A DNA stretch of 64,000 bases, taken from Vibrio toranzoniae (GTDB lineage: Bacteria > Pseudomonadota > Gammaproteobacteria > Enterobacterales > Vibrionaceae). A program made the position numbers and the translations under genes. The stretch is from contig NZ_AP025514.1 of NCBI RefSeq assembly GCF_024347655.1, positions 558,001 through 622,000 on the forward strand, read 5' to 3'. Below, in pieces: positions 8,688 through 18,457 of this stretch; within the stretch, counting starts at the first letter, position 1; each line of letters opens with the position of its first letter. The notes under the pieces were generated by a model that worked only from the letters and a program-made list of their open reading frames with translations, had not been told where the DNA came from and made no database searches.

Positions 8688-11564
8688 ATGAGTGATTATA
8701 AAACTACCCTGAACTTACCAGAAACAGGGTTCCCAATGCGTGGCAATCTGGCAAATCGTGAGCCAGAAATGCTTAAGCGTTGGTATAAAGAAGATCTTTA
8801 CGGCGAAATCCGTAAGGCAAAGAAAGGTAAAAAATCTTTCGTACTGCATGATGGCCCTCCATACGCGAACGGCGACATTCACATTGGTCACGCGCTGAAT
8901 AAGATTCTTAAAGACATTATTATTAAATCTAAGACCCTTTCTGGTTTTGATGCACCGTATATCCCGGGTTGGGACTGTCACGGTCTTCCAATCGAGCTAA
9001 TGGTTGAGAAGAAGAAAGGTAAGCCTGGTCAGAAGATTTCGGCTGCTGAATTCCGCGAAGAGTGTCGTAAGTACGCTGCGGGCCAAGTTGAAGGTCAGAA
9101 AGAGAGCTTCAAACGTCTTGGTATCATGGGCGAGTGGGACAAACCTTACCGCACTATGGATTTCGGCACAGAAGCGAACATCATTCGTTCTCTAGGCAAA
9201 ATTGCAGACAAAGGTCACCTTCTGAAAGGTTTCAAACCAGTGCATTGGTGTACTGACTGTGGTTCTGCTCTAGCTGAAGCTGAAGTTGAATACAAAGATA
9301 AAGTTTCTCCATCTATCGATGTGAAGTTTTCTGCAGCTGACGAAGCGGCACTTCTAGAGAAATTTATGCTAGCTGGTGAGCACGCTGGTCAAGGTGAAAT
9401 TTCTATCGTTATCTGGACAACAACACCATGGACTCTGCCTGCTAACCGCGCAGTCTGTCTACGTGATGATCTTGAATACGTACTTATCCAAGTTGAAGCG
9501 AATGGCGACCAGCCTGCTCAACGTATCGTTGTTGCTTCTGATCTAGCAAAAGACGTAATGGATCGTGCCGGTATCGAGCACTTCCATAACCTTGGTTTTG
9601 CAACTGGTGCTGATCTTGAGCTTTCTCTGTTCAACCACCCGTTCTACGACTTTACGGTTCCTGCTGTTCTTGGCGACCACGTTACAACGGATTCAGGTAC
9701 TGGTGTAGTTCACACTGCGCCTGGTCACGGTCAAGAGGATTTCGTGGTTGGTAAGAAATACGACTTAGAAATCGCTAATCCAGTAGGCTCAAACGGCGTT
9801 TACCTGCCAGATACTGAGCTATTTGCTGGTCAGCATGTATTCAAAGCGAACGACTCTGTTTTAGACGTCCTAAAAGAGAAAGGGGCACTTCTGCATCACC
9901 ACGCTTACGAGCACAGCTACCCACACTGTTGGAGACACAAAACTCCAATCATCTTCCGTGCAACACCACAATGGTTCATCTCTATGGATCAAGCTGGCCT
10001 ACGTGCAAAAGCACTAGAGTCAATCAAAGGTGTTGAGTGGTTGCCGGAATGGGGCCAAAGCCGTATCGAAGGTATGGTTGAAGGTCGCCCTGAGTGGTGT
10101 ATCTCTCGTCAACGTACATGGGGCGTACCAATTGCTCTGTTCGTTCATAAAGAGACGTCAGAACTTCACCCAGACAGCCCTGCGCTGATTGAAAAAGTAG
10201 CGAAGCTAGTAGAAGAGAAAGGCATTCAAGCTTGGTGGGATGTAGATGCTGCTGAACTTATGGGCGCAGAAGACGCTGATAAGTACGAAAAAGTCATGGA
10301 TACGCTAGACGTATGGTTTGACTCCGGTGTGACGCATTTCTCTGTTGTTGATTCTCGTGAAGAGTACAACTTCCCGAATGAAGAAAGAACGCACAGTGCC
10401 GATCTTTACCTTGAAGGTTCTGACCAACACCGTGGCTGGTTCCAGTCTTCTTTGATTTCATCTATCGCGATGAAAGACGAAGCACCATACAAGCAAGTGC
10501 TAACGCACGGTTTCGTGGTGGATGGTAAAGGCCGTAAGATGTCTAAATCTATCGGCAACGTTGTTGCTCCTAAAGATGTAACCAACAAGCTGGGTGCGGA
10601 TATCCTACGTCTATGGGTTGCTTCCACAGACTACACCGGTGAAGTGGCGGTTTCTGATGAAATCTTGAAGCGTTCAGCTGATGCTTACCGTCGTATTCGT
10701 AACACGGCTCGTTTCTTCCTAGCGAACTTGAATGGTTTCAACCCTGAAACTGACCTAGTACCTGCTGAAGAGATGGTTGCACTTGATCGCTGGGCTGTTG
10801 GTCGTGCTCAAGCTGCACAAGAAGAGATTGTTAAAGCATACGGCGAGTACAACACTCACGGTGTGACTCAACGTTTAATGCAGTTCTGTTCTATCGAAAT
10901 GGGTTCTTTCTACCTAGACGTAATTAAAGATCGTCAGTACACAGCGAAGCAGGGCAGCCATGCTCAACGTAGCTGTCAAACGGCGCTTTACTACATCGTA
11001 GAAGCTCTAGTTCGTTGGATGGCACCTATCATGTCGTTCACTGCCGATGAGATCTGGAACGAAATGCCCGCTTCTCTTCCAACCGGCGAAAAACGTGACA
11101 AGTTTGTATTCACAGGCGAGTGGTTCGAAGGTCTATTTGGTCTTGCTGAAGGCGAAGAGCTAAGCAACGAATTCTGGACTGAAATCCAGTCTGTTCGTGG
11201 CGCAGTGAACAAGCTCCTTGAAGATGCTCGTAAAGAGAAAACGATCGGTGGTGCACTGCAAGCTGAAGTGACTCTGTACGCTGACGACGCACTAGCGGCT
11301 AAGATCAACAAGCTAGAAGATGAGCTACGTTTCGTACTTATTACTTCTACTGCGGTTGTTAAGCCACTAAGCGAGAAGTCTGATACAGCTCAAGCGACAG
11401 ACGTTGAAGGTCTATTCGTTGAAGTAGCGGCGACTGAAGCTGAGAAGTGTGACCGTTGTTGGCACCATACTCCAGATGTAGGCACTATCGAAGGTCACGA
11501 GAAAGTTTGTGGTCGTTGTGTGTCGAACATTGACGGTGAAGGCGAAGTGCGTAAGTTCGCATAA
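8688..11564 (+). CDS. ileS: Isoleucyl-tRNA synthetase
   Basis: A class I aminoacyl-tRNA synthetase of 958 residues that charges tRNA-Ile and hydrolyses misactivated valine. The ATP-binding motifs are HIGH (in [10 protein letters not shown], about residue 66) and KMSKS (in [10 protein letters not shown], about residue 617). The editing domain lies between them ([13 protein letters not shown]). The C-terminus has the zinc site CDRCWHH...CGRC typical of bacterial-type IleS. The tRNA it serves is encoded at 47.6 kb. No T-box or leader peptide is visible upstream. A weak terminator follows before lspA. Confidence 0.99.
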   Translation: MSDYKTTLNLPETGFPMRGNLANREPEMLKRWYKEDLYGEIRKAKKGKKSFVLHDGPPYANGDIHIGHALNKILKDIIIKSKTLSGFDAPYIPGWDCHGLPIELMVEKKKGKPGQKISAAEFREECRKYAAGQVEGQKESFKRLGIMGEWDKPYRTMDFGTEANIIRSLGKIADKGHLLKGFKPVHWCTDCGSALAEAEVEYKDKVSPSIDVKFSAADEAALLEKFMLAGEHAGQGEISIVIWTTTPWTLPANRAVCLRDDLEYVLIQVEANGDQPAQRIVVASDLAKDVMDRAGIEHFHNLGFATGADLELSLFNHPFYDFTVPAVLGDHVTTDSGTGVVHTAPGHGQEDFVVGKKYDLEIANPVGSNGVYLPDTELFAGQHVFKANDSVLDVLKEKGALLHHHAYEHSYPHCWRHKTPIIFRATPQWFISMDQAGLRAKALESIKGVEWLPEWGQSRIEGMVEGRPEWCISRQRTWGVPIALFVHKETSELHPDSPALIEKVAKLVEEKGIQAWWDVDAAELMGAEDADKYEKVMDTLDVWFDSGVTHFSVVDSREEYNFPNEERTHSADLYLEGSDQHRGWFQSSLISSIAMKDEAPYKQVLTHGFVVDGKGRKMSKSIGNVVAPKDVTNKLGADILRLWVASTDYTGEVAVSDEILKRSADAYRRIRNTARFFLANLNGFNPETDLVPAEEMVALDRWAVGRAQAAQEEIVKAYGEYNTHGVTQRLMQFCSIEMGSFYLDVIKDRQYTAKQGSHAQRSCQTALYYIVEALVRWMAPIMSFTADEIWNEMPASLPTGEKRDKFVFTGEWFEGLFGLAEGEELSNEFWTEIQSVRGAVNKLLEDARKEKTIGGALQAEVTLYADDALAAKINKLEDELRFVLITSTAVVKPLSEKSDTAQATDVEGLFVEVAATEAEKCDRCWHHTPDVGTIEGHEKVCGRCVSNIDGEGEVRKFA

Positions 11565-11601
11565 CCGCTCAGAGAAAGACTGAACTTTTTGTAAAAATTA
11601 T

Positions 11602-11628
11602 AGCCCCAGTATCAACTGGGGTTATTTT
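11602..11628 (+). terminator. Probable terminator between ileS and lspA
   Basis: AGCCCCAGT / ACTGGGGTT with a 4-base loop is followed by ATTTTTA. It probably reduces read-through from ileS into lspA; lspA may have its own promoter in the next 95 bp. Confidence 0.7.
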
Positions 11629-11722
11629 TAATTATAGGAAATGTGTTTCGCCAAGTTGAGTACTGATGATCACTTAAATCGAGTGAAAATGAATACTAAC
11701 TTAGTAAATACTAGGAATAGAA

Positions 11723-12223
11723 ATGAGTGAAGTTTCGTTAAAACAATCTGGTGTGCGTTGGTTATGGTTGGCTCTGCTGGTTTTCCTTGCCGATATCGGC
11801 ATTAAACTTTTCGTCATGGACAACATGGGTTATGGCTGGGTAAATCGTATTGAGGTGCTGCCGTTCTTTAACTTTTTGTATGTTCATAACTATGGTGCGG
11901 CTTTTAGCTTCTTGAGCGACCAAAGTGGTTGGCAGCGTTGGTTATTTACCGGTATCGCATTTGCAGTAACAGGCATGCTGACGTACTGGATGAGCAAACT
12001 ACCAGCGACAGAAAAGTGGAACAACATTGCTTATGCGATCATTATTGGTGGTGCGGTTGGCAACGTATTTGACCGAGTAGTACACGGCTTTGTTGTCGAT
12101 TACTTAGACTTTTACTGGGGCACTTACCACTGGCCTGCTTTCAACTTAGCGGATATGGGAATCTGTATCGGTGCAGCGATGATCATCCTCGATGGTTTCC
12201 GCAAGAAAGACGAAAGCAAATAA
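11723..12223 (+). CDS. lspA: Lipoprotein signal peptidase LspA (signal peptidase II)
   Basis: A 166-residue inner-membrane aspartyl protease that removes the signal peptide from diacylglyceryl-modified prolipoproteins, acting after Lgt. It has four hydrophobic helices. The two catalytic aspartates are in [17 protein letters not shown] and [11 protein letters not shown]. In this window its likely substrates include BamD and the DUF2799 lipoprotein. It follows ileS as in E. coli, although a terminator-like hairpin lies between. AGGAAT precedes the ATG. Confidence 0.97.
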   Translation: MSEVSLKQSGVRWLWLALLVFLADIGIKLFVMDNMGYGWVNRIEVLPFFNFLYVHNYGAAFSFLSDQSGWQRWLFTGIAFAVTGMLTYWMSKLPATEKWNNIAYAIIIGGAVGNVFDRVVHGFVVDYLDFYWGTYHWPAFNLADMGICIGAAMIILDGFRKKDESK

Positions 12224-12302
12224 GTGAATAAGCCTTAAGTAAAAACGCTTTGAAATAGATTGCCTTAAAGTCAGTCTATGACTCACAGAATAGAATAGCC
12301 CT

Positions 12303-12338
12303 AAGCGCTGTCGGTTGATTCCGGTGGCGCTTTTTTTT
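12303..12338 (+). terminator. Terminator of lspA
   Basis: An 11-bp stem AGCGCTGTCGG / CCGGTGGCGCT (with G-T pairs) and 6-base loop is followed by eight T, about 80 bp after lspA. Confidence 0.8.
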
Positions 12339-12408
12339 ATGCTTCAGTCAACAAGGAAGCAAAGCACCATGCGTCCCCTAAATAATAAAGAAGTCTAAGG
12401 AAAGTAAC

Positions 12409-12840
12409 GTGGCAGCAATTAAAAACGATTCAGCAGTAACCCTACATTTTACGATTAAAATGAAGGATGGTTCCGTTGCCGATAGCACCGAAAATATGGG
12501 TAAACCCGCGAAGTTCGTTATGGGTGATGGTAGCCTAAGTGAGAACTTCGAAGCGTGTTTGCTTGGACTTGAAACCGGTACTGAAAAGTCTATCGAACTG
12601 AAAGCACAAGATGCGTTTGGTATGCCGAACCCAGACCATATCCACCATATGGATAAAACAAAATTTGCTGGTGATGCTGATGTTGAAGTTGGCACTATCA
12701 TGGCATTCTCTGGCCCTGACGGTATGGAAATCCCTGGGATTATCACTGATATCGCGGGAGACTCAGTAACGGTTGATTTTAATCACCCGTTAGCAGGTCA
12801 AGACGTTACTTTTGATGTCAACATCTTAGCGGTAGAATAG
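12409..12840 (+). CDS. fkpB: FKBP-type peptidyl-prolyl isomerase FkpB (SlpA)
   Basis: A 143-residue cytoplasmic prolyl isomerase of the SlpA/FkpB group with weak chaperone activity. The opening VTLHFTIKMKDGSVADST and the FVMGDGSL...GLETGTEKS segments are typical FKBP core. The insert-in-flap region follows (QDAFGMPNPDHIHHMDKTKF). It starts with GTG at 12409, with TAAGGA eight bases upstream. It precedes ispH as in E. coli. Its last five codons form the first copy of a 20-bp tandem repeat that continues downstream. Confidence 0.95.
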   Translation: MAAIKNDSAVTLHFTIKMKDGSVADSTENMGKPAKFVMGDGSLSENFEACLLGLETGTEKSIELKAQDAFGMPNPDHIHHMDKTKFAGDADVEVGTIMAFSGPDGMEIPGIITDIAGDSVTVDFNHPLAGQDVTFDVNILAVE

Positions 12841-12905
12841 TTATCTTCACGGTGGAGTAGCTAGTTTAACGGTAGAATAACTATCTTAACGTTAGAATAG
12901 CGCCG
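12826..12905 (+). repeat. Four 20-bp imperfect tandem repeats spanning the fkpB stop
   Basis: Units start at 12826, 12846, 12866 and 12886, each of the form TTAACGGTAGAATAnnTATC. Unit 1 contains the last fkpB codons and its TAG stop. Units 1 and 3 differ at three positions; units 2 and 4 are more diverged. This suggests local duplication of the gene end into the fkpB-ispH spacer. Confidence 0.85.
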
Positions 12906-13016
12906 CCTTACAGGTGTGATACAACCCAGAGCTTCACTGTCTAGGCGCTTCACTGTAGAATGCGAACCTCGCTGACGGCGAACTCTAGAGAAACAACCTT
13001 AGTACCGCGGTAAATG

Positions 13017-13973
13017 ATGAGCAATGAAATGAAAATAATGTTAGCTAACCCTCGTGGCTTCTGTGCCGGTGTCGATCGTGCGATCAGCATCGTAGAGCGC
13101 GCACTTGAAATATATCAGCCACCGATTTATGTTCGCCATGAAGTGGTACATAACCGCTTTGTTGTTGAAGGGCTTAAGCAACGTGGTGCTATTTTTGTCG
13201 AAGAGCTGAGTGAAGTGCCAGACGATAACATCGTGATCTTTTCTGCTCACGGTGTATCTCAAGCGGTTCGTAAAGAAGCGAAAGAGCGCGATCTCACCGT
13301 ATTTGATGCGACGTGTCCATTGGTCACTAAAGTTCATATGGAGGTTGCTCGTGCGAGTCGCAAACATATGGAAGTGGTGTTGATTGGTCACGCAGGTCAC
13401 CCTGAAGTGGAAGGGACTATGGGTCAGTACGCTAGCCAAACCGGTGGAATGTATTTGGTTGAAAGACCAGAGGACGTACAAAACCTAGTAGTGAACGACC
13501 CAACTAACTTACATTACGTTAGCCAAACCACCCTGTCAGTTGATGAAACCGCAGATGTGATTGAAGAACTGCGCCGTGTATTCCCACAGATCCAAGGCCC
13601 ACGTAAAGACGACATCTGTTATGCGACTCAAAACCGTCAAGACGCAGTACGTGATATGGCAAATGATGTAGACGTAGTGATTGTGGTTGGTTCTAAGAAC
13701 TCATCGAACTCAACACGTTTGAAAGAGCTGGCTGAGAAGCTAGGCACACCGGGTTACCTTACGGATTGCCCTGAAGACATTCAAACAGAATGGGTTGAAG
13801 GCAAGAAGAAAATCGGTGTAACGGCAGGGGCTTCGGCTCCAGAAGAGCTAGTAAACCAAATCTTGGACCGCATTCGTGAGTTGGGTGCTACCGAGGTTGA
13901 AGAGATTCAAGGTCGTGAAGAGAATATGTTCTTCGAAGTGCCCAAAGAGCTGCAGATTAAACAAGTCGACTAA
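13017..13973 (+). CDS. ispH: 4-hydroxy-3-methylbut-2-enyl diphosphate reductase IspH
   Basis: The last enzyme of the MEP isoprenoid pathway, a 4Fe-4S protein that turns HMBPP into IPP and DMAPP. The three cluster cysteines are in [22 protein letters not shown] and [11 protein letters not shown], and the TSSNS-like segment ([11 protein letters not shown]) is present. Length is 318 residues from the ATG at 13017. Starts at 13014 (one residue longer) or 13029 ([10 protein letters not shown], the E. coli-like start, 314 residues) are also possible, and no Shine-Dalgarno decides between them. Tandem repeats flank the gene on both sides. Confidence 0.97.
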   Translation: MSNEMKIMLANPRGFCAGVDRAISIVERALEIYQPPIYVRHEVVHNRFVVEGLKQRGAIFVEELSEVPDDNIVIFSAHGVSQAVRKEAKERDLTVFDATCPLVTKVHMEVARASRKHMEVVLIGHAGHPEVEGTMGQYASQTGGMYLVERPEDVQNLVVNDPTNLHYVSQTTLSVDETADVIEELRRVFPQIQGPRKDDICYATQNRQDAVRDMANDVDVVIVVGSKNSSNSTRLKELAEKLGTPGYLTDCPEDIQTEWVEGKKKIGVTAGASAPEELVNQILDRIRELGATEVEEIQGREENMFFEVPKELQIKQVD

Positions 13974-13997
13974 TCTTTATCGACTTGTGATGCTAGC

Positions 13998-14063
13998 GAT
14001 TCGCAACACAGTTGAATCGTAAACACTATCGATTTGCAAACACTATTGATTTGTAAACAGCAG
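13998..14063 (+). repeat. Four 16-17-bp imperfect tandem repeats after ispH
   Basis: Units start at 13998, 14014, 14031 and 14048, of the form GATTTGCAAACACTATT. They lie between the ispH stop and its terminator and have no coding role that I can see. Confidence 0.75.
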
Positions 14064-14064
14064 G

Positions 14065-14093
14065 AAGCCAACGTTGATGCGTTGGCTTTTTTG
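14065..14093 (+). terminator. Terminator of ispH
   Basis: AAGCCAACG / CGTTGGCTT with a 6-base loop, followed by six T. Confidence 0.9.
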
Positions 14094-14124
14094 ATCGTGC
14101 TTTATGTCCCACCCTGAAATATGT

Positions 14125-14856
14125 TTACTGAAGGCCGAGCTGTTCTTTTAACGTTTTGAGGTAGCGACGGCTAACAGGGACTTCAAAGCCCGTCAGCGTG
14201 ATGATCTCGGCTAATCCATTTTCTAATAGCTTGATCTCTTGGATCGATTTTATGTTGATCAAATACTGTCGGTGACAGCGGATCAAGTCGGTTTTTTCTT
14301 CTAAGGTCTTCAAGGTTAACTGTGAGGTTGCGGTTTGCGATGAGCTACGTACGTGGACACCGCTGATATCGGAATACGCGCACTCGACCGTTTGGCTTGC
14401 CATGATCACTATACGGTTATGTCCAATACACGGAATCTGCTCTAAATGACAAGGGGCGATGACTGATATGTCTTGTTCTGGCGCTTTGTGGTTCTGTTTG
14501 ATGATCTTATTCAGACGACAAACACTTTTGTTTAATCGACAAGGCTCAACAGGCTTGAGTAGGTAATCAAAGGCATTATCTTCAAAGGCTTGAATCGCAT
14601 ATTGGTCATAGGCTGTTACGAATACTACGTAAGGCATAGTGTCTGGATCAAGCATGCTCAGCAGTTCAATTCCGGTAACTTGCGGCATTTGAATATCTAA
14701 ATACACTACATCAGGCTTGAGCTGGTTGATCTGCTTTAGGCCTTCGATCGCGTTGCTTGCTTGACCGATGACTTCCACTTCTCCAGTTTCAGTCAGTAGT
14801 TCAATCAGTTCTTCACGAGCAAAAAGCTCATCATCGACAACTAATGCTTTTAACAT
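14125..14856 (-). CDS. btsR: LytTR-family response regulator BtsR (YehT)
   Basis: 243 residues. The N-terminal receiver domain (VVDDE at residues 6-10, phospho-acceptor Asp54 in VYLDIQMP, conserved Thr/Ala in FVTAYD) is followed by a C-terminal LytTR DNA-binding domain. In the latter, LIRCHRQYLINIKSI and VPVSRRYLKTLKEQL are characteristic. In E. coli, BtsR with the sensor BtsS detects extracellular pyruvate and activates the pyruvate transporter gene btsT. Here the sensor is 94 bp upstream and a CstA/BtsT-family transporter gene lies next to it. An array of BtsR-like boxes lies upstream of that transporter gene. Confidence 0.93.
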   Translation of the reverse strand: MLKALVVDDELFAREELIELLTETGEVEVIGQASNAIEGLKQINQLKPDVVYLDIQMPQVTGIELLSMLDPDTMPYVVFVTAYDQYAIQAFEDNAFDYLLKPVEPCRLNKSVCRLNKIIKQNHKAPEQDISVIAPCHLEQIPCIGHNRIVIMASQTVECAYSDISGVHVRSSSQTATSQLTLKTLEEKTDLIRCHRQYLINIKSIQEIKLLENGLAEIITLTGFEVPVSRRYLKTLKEQLGLQ

Positions 14857-14950
14857 CCTACAATCTTCATCTTGATTCTATCCCTGTTTGATTCACGTTT
14901 GGCTTCTAAATAGTACGGTTACTTAGAGGCTATCATCTACGAAAGCACCG

Positions 14951-16621
14951 TTATTTTAGTATAGGTATGATAAAGCTCATTCGAGTAAATTGCTGTGGTT
15001 GAGATTCTATTTTTAGTGCTGAGTCTTGTCCAAAGAAATTCGCAAGTCGTTTATCAACAATTTCCATTCCTAACCCCACATGGTCTTGAGACGGCTTCTG
15101 ATAGTTGCCTGCATTGTCTTCCACGATCAGCTTGAATCCCCCCTTGAAAGCCTCGCTATAAATCTTCACTTTGCCGCCTTCTAGCATGTTTGAAATGCCA
15201 TGTTTTATGGCATTTTCAACCAGTGGCTGCAGGGTAAAGCTCGGCAATTGAGAGTCATACAGTAGCGGGTCGATATCCAATTCCACTTCTAAGCGGTCGG
15301 TAAAGCGTGCCTTTTCTATGGTCAGGTAAGCATTCACGTGTGCCAGTTCGTCTTTGAGTTTCACAGTGTTGATGTTCTGCTTAAGGTTGCTTCTAAAGAA
15401 GTGAGATAGGTGCTGAATAAGCTCTCGTGCTTTATCTGGGTCACGACGTGTAACGGCACTGATGGTATTCAGCGCATTGAACAAGAAGTGCGGGTTAACT
15501 TGAGCGTGCAGCAGTTTGATTTCAGCTTGGGTGAGCAGGGTCTGCTGCTGCTGATAGTTGCTGAATAGGATCTGGCTTGAAAGCAGTTGAGCGATACCTT
15601 CTGCCATCGACATGTTAATGGTCGAGAACAGTTTCAACTTTGGCTCATACAGTTTGATGGTACCGACGACTTCATTACCCGCGCGCAATGGGATAATAAG
15701 CGCAGAACCTAACTTGCAATCTTGAGATAGAGAACATTGGTATGGGTTCTCTTTACCATCAAGGTAGATGATGTCGTTTTGTTCCATCGAGGTGAGGGTG
15801 CTCTGCGATGAAATTGGAGTGTTAGGGATGTGGTGTTCATCGCCAATGCCGACGAACGCGAGAATTTTTTCTCGGTCGGTAATCGCCACCGCACCGACGT
15901 TGGTTTCTTCGTAAACGATACGCACTATTTTTTGTGCGTTATCGGAATTGAAGCCACCATGCAGAATACCCACAGAACGCTCGGCGATGGTTAATGCGCG
16001 GCGCGAGAAAGTAGCTGAATATTTCTCGAAGATGGTTTTCCTGTCTTGGATGATGCTCATGAACAGCGCGGCACCCACTGAGTTGGCGATGATCATTGGC
16101 GCGGCAATATCGGAAACTAAAGCATAAGATTGCTCAAATGGCTTAGCGACTGCGAGCAGAATCAACATCTGAATGATCTCTGCAAACAGGGTGACAGAGA
16201 ACACCACCAGCGGATTAAACAGTTGGCTGGCTTTGTTTTTTCTCACTAAGTAAACGTGTAACAGTCCGCCAATCAAGCCTTCTGCTGTCGTGGAAATAGC
16301 ACAAGCTAAGTCCGTAAAGCCACCTAATGAGTAACGATGAATACCGCCAGTAAAGCCGACGGCAAAGCCAACGACAGGGCCACCAAACAGACCACCCATC
16401 ACTGCGCCCATCGCTCGCGTGTTGGCGATGGCGTCATTGATCTGTAAGCCAAAATAGGTGCCCATAATGCAGAACAGGGAAAACAGAACGTAGCAGCTGA
16501 TCTTATGACTTAAACGTGAAGAGATGCTCAACAAAGGGAGAATCAGTGGGGTTTTACTTAGCATGTAAGCAATCACTAAGTAGACACAGGTTTGTTGCAG
16601 CAGAGAGAGAATGAGTTCCAT
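14951..16621 (-). CDS. btsS: Sensor histidine kinase BtsS (YehU)
   Basis: 556 residues in the LytS/YehU class. Residues 1-190 are a six-helix 5TMR-LYT sensor (MGAVMGGLFGGPVVGFAVGFTGG split around 71-93), residues 220-350 a GAF domain, and the rest a HisKA_7TM-type kinase. The phospho-accepting His378 is in QVNPHFLFNALN, followed by an N box (LVENAIKHGI) and a G box (GLGMEIVDKR). E. coli BtsS binds pyruvate with high affinity. The gene is downstream of cstA and upstream of btsR on the same strand, separated from cstA by a terminator-like hairpin, so partial read-through could give feedback. Confidence 0.94.
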   Translation of the reverse strand: MELILSLLQQTCVYLVIAYMLSKTPLILPLLSISSRLSHKISCYVLFSLFCIMGTYFGLQINDAIANTRAMGAVMGGLFGGPVVGFAVGFTGGIHRYSLGGFTDLACAISTTAEGLIGGLLHVYLVRKNKASQLFNPLVVFSVTLFAEIIQMLILLAVAKPFEQSYALVSDIAAPMIIANSVGAALFMSIIQDRKTIFEKYSATFSRRALTIAERSVGILHGGFNSDNAQKIVRIVYEETNVGAVAITDREKILAFVGIGDEHHIPNTPISSQSTLTSMEQNDIIYLDGKENPYQCSLSQDCKLGSALIIPLRAGNEVVGTIKLYEPKLKLFSTINMSMAEGIAQLLSSQILFSNYQQQQTLLTQAEIKLLHAQVNPHFLFNALNTISAVTRRDPDKARELIQHLSHFFRSNLKQNINTVKLKDELAHVNAYLTIEKARFTDRLEVELDIDPLLYDSQLPSFTLQPLVENAIKHGISNMLEGGKVKIYSEAFKGGFKLIVEDNAGNYQKPSQDHVGLGMEIVDKRLANFFGQDSALKIESQPQQFTRMSFIIPILK

Positions 16622-16743
16622 ATTTTCACCTATTGAGACGCTTGTTAAGTGTAAAGCTCATTGCTTGGTAACGGTAGCTTTGCTTGTCTTTTCGCTGGAT
16701 ATATAGGCTTCCAAAGGGGCAAAATTAATGCCTAAAAACAATA

Positions 16744-16769
16744 AAGCCCATCACAGTGGACGGGCTTTA
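16744..16769 (-). terminator. Terminator between cstA and btsS
   Basis: AAAGCCC / GGGCTTT stem with a 12-base internal part that can pair partly. On the minus strand it is followed by a T-rich ATTGTTTTT tail. It lies 115 bp after cstA. Confidence 0.75.
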
Positions 16770-16883
16770 GTCTTATTTTCCACGAATCACCGAGTGATTA
16801 CGGGAGCAAGCGAAGTGTGTTTGGCTTGTTCTTTTGTCTCTTTCTATGAAGATTGGTCTCTTGTTATCAAGAGCTTTAAAGAA

Positions 16884-18377
16884 CTAGGCTGTTTTAGTCA
16901 CCGGTTTTGATTCTTGATCTTGTTCTTCGTCAGCTAGGTCGATATCGCCTTTGCCTTTTGAAATCTTGATAACGTAAGCCGTAATCAGTAGAGATGACAC
17001 CACGCCTACGATTGTTGAGATTTGCATAGGCAGACCAAAACCCAGTTGGCTGTTGTTCAGGATGAATGTGATACACACAGACGTCATGAAGATAGCTGGA
17101 ACCGTTGTTACCCAGTGCAGTTTGTTGTGACGAAGTAGGTAAGCTGAAGCTGTCCACAGCATCATTACTGCCGTTGATTGGTTAGCAAAACCGAAGTAGC
17201 GCCAGATGATGCCGAAATCTACTTGAGTCAGGATGCCACCAAGAACGAATAGCGGTAGTGCCATCAGTAGGCGGTTGCGCAGTGTTTTCTGTTCCATGTT
17301 GAAGTATTCAGCAAGGATAAGACGGCTTGAACGGAATGCTGTGTCACCAGAAGTGATTGGTAGGATAACCACGCCAAGGAAAGCAAGGATACCGCCAAAT
17401 ACACCCAGTAGACCAAATGACGCGCTGTATACCACGTTACCCGGGCCGCCGTTTGCAATCGCGTCAGACAGAGACTCAACTGAACCGAAGAAAGACAGAG
17501 CAAGGGCACACCAGATTAGAGCGATGATGCCTTCACCAATCATTGCGCCGTAGAATACGAAGCGACCGTTCTTCTCGTTTTCCATACAACGCGCCATCAA
17601 AGGAGACTGAGTTGCGTGGAAGCCAGAGATTGCGCCACAAGCGATGGTGATGAATAGAGCAGGCCAAAGTGGTAGATCATTCGGGTTCATGTTGGTGAAC
17701 ATGTCTTTCATCTCAAAGCCACCCATGATTTGGTGCTCGTCAGATAAACCAATCGCAGTGATTAGGCCAACAGACATAAAGATAAGCAGCGCGCCGAACA
17801 GTGGGTAGAAGCGACCAATGATTTTATCGACAGGGACAATCGTTGCGATGATGTAGTAAGCAAAGATGATAACAACCATCGTCGTTGCAGACATCGCGAA
17901 ATCAGTTTGGTCGTTCACTAGGTTAGTGATCATACCTGCAGGAGCAGATACGAAAACCACACCAACAAGAAGCAGTAGAACAATGGCAAAGATGTTCATA
18001 AAGTGTTTTGCGCCATTGCCTAAGTAACGTCCAGTGATGGTTGGAACCGAAGCTCCGCCATTACGAATAGATAACATACCTGAGAAGTAGTCGTGTACTG
18101 CACCTGCGAAGATACAACCTAGAACGATCCAAAGCATTGCTGCTGGGCCGTAAAGGGCACCCATGATTGGACCGAAGATTGGACCTACACCTGCAATGTT
18201 AAGCAGCTGAACTAGGTAAACCTTTGGTGTTGACATTGGAACGTAGTCCACGCCATCTTGCTTGGTATGAGCGGGTGTTTGGCGCTTTTCATTGATACCG
18301 AAAATCTTCTCGATAAAGGTACCGTAAATAAAGTAGCCACCAATGAGTGCTGCAACACAGGTAAGAAACCACATCAT
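16884..18377 (-). CDS. cstA: CstA/BtsT-family carbon starvation (pyruvate/peptide) transporter, short form
   Basis: A 497-residue inner-membrane protein of the CstA family (PF02554), with the family segments DGVDYVPMS near residue 45, NIAGVGPIFGPIMGALYG at about 61-78, AGAVHDYFSG, and GFHATQSPLMARC. E. coli CstA and BtsT are about 700 residues; this form lacks their C-terminal extension. Relatives import pyruvate or peptides during carbon limitation. Its neighbours btsS and btsR, and the BtsR-like boxes upstream, argue for a BtsT-like pyruvate role. The substrate is inferred. The start is one of two adjacent ATG codons. Confidence 0.92.
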   Translation of the reverse strand: MMWFLTCVAALIGGYFIYGTFIEKIFGINEKRQTPAHTKQDGVDYVPMSTPKVYLVQLLNIAGVGPIFGPIMGALYGPAAMLWIVLGCIFAGAVHDYFSGMLSIRNGGASVPTITGRYLGNGAKHFMNIFAIVLLLLVGVVFVSAPAGMITNLVNDQTDFAMSATTMVVIIFAYYIIATIVPVDKIIGRFYPLFGALLIFMSVGLITAIGLSDEHQIMGGFEMKDMFTNMNPNDLPLWPALFITIACGAISGFHATQSPLMARCMENEKNGRFVFYGAMIGEGIIALIWCALALSFFGSVESLSDAIANGGPGNVVYSASFGLLGVFGGILAFLGVVILPITSGDTAFRSSRLILAEYFNMEQKTLRNRLLMALPLFVLGGILTQVDFGIIWRYFGFANQSTAVMMLWTASAYLLRHNKLHWVTTVPAIFMTSVCITFILNNSQLGFGLPMQISTIVGVVSSLLITAYVIKISKGKGDIDLADEEQDQESKPVTKTA

Positions 18378-18387
18378 AATTTGTTAT

Positions 18388-18413
18388 CCCTGAATGTATT
18401 AATTAAGTCAGGG
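18388..18413 (-). promoter_or_regulatory. 5' UTR hairpin that would mask the cstA Shine-Dalgarno
   Basis: On the cstA transcript CCCTGA and TCAGGG (loop 14) can pair. The second arm overlaps the AGGGA that lies nine bases before the ATG. Enteric cstA is reported to be repressed by CsrA at its ribosome-binding site, so post-transcriptional control here is plausible but inferred. Confidence 0.45.
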
Positions 18414-18457
18414 TGTATATTAAAGGAGTCGATGAGAAGAAACTTCCGCTATGAGAG

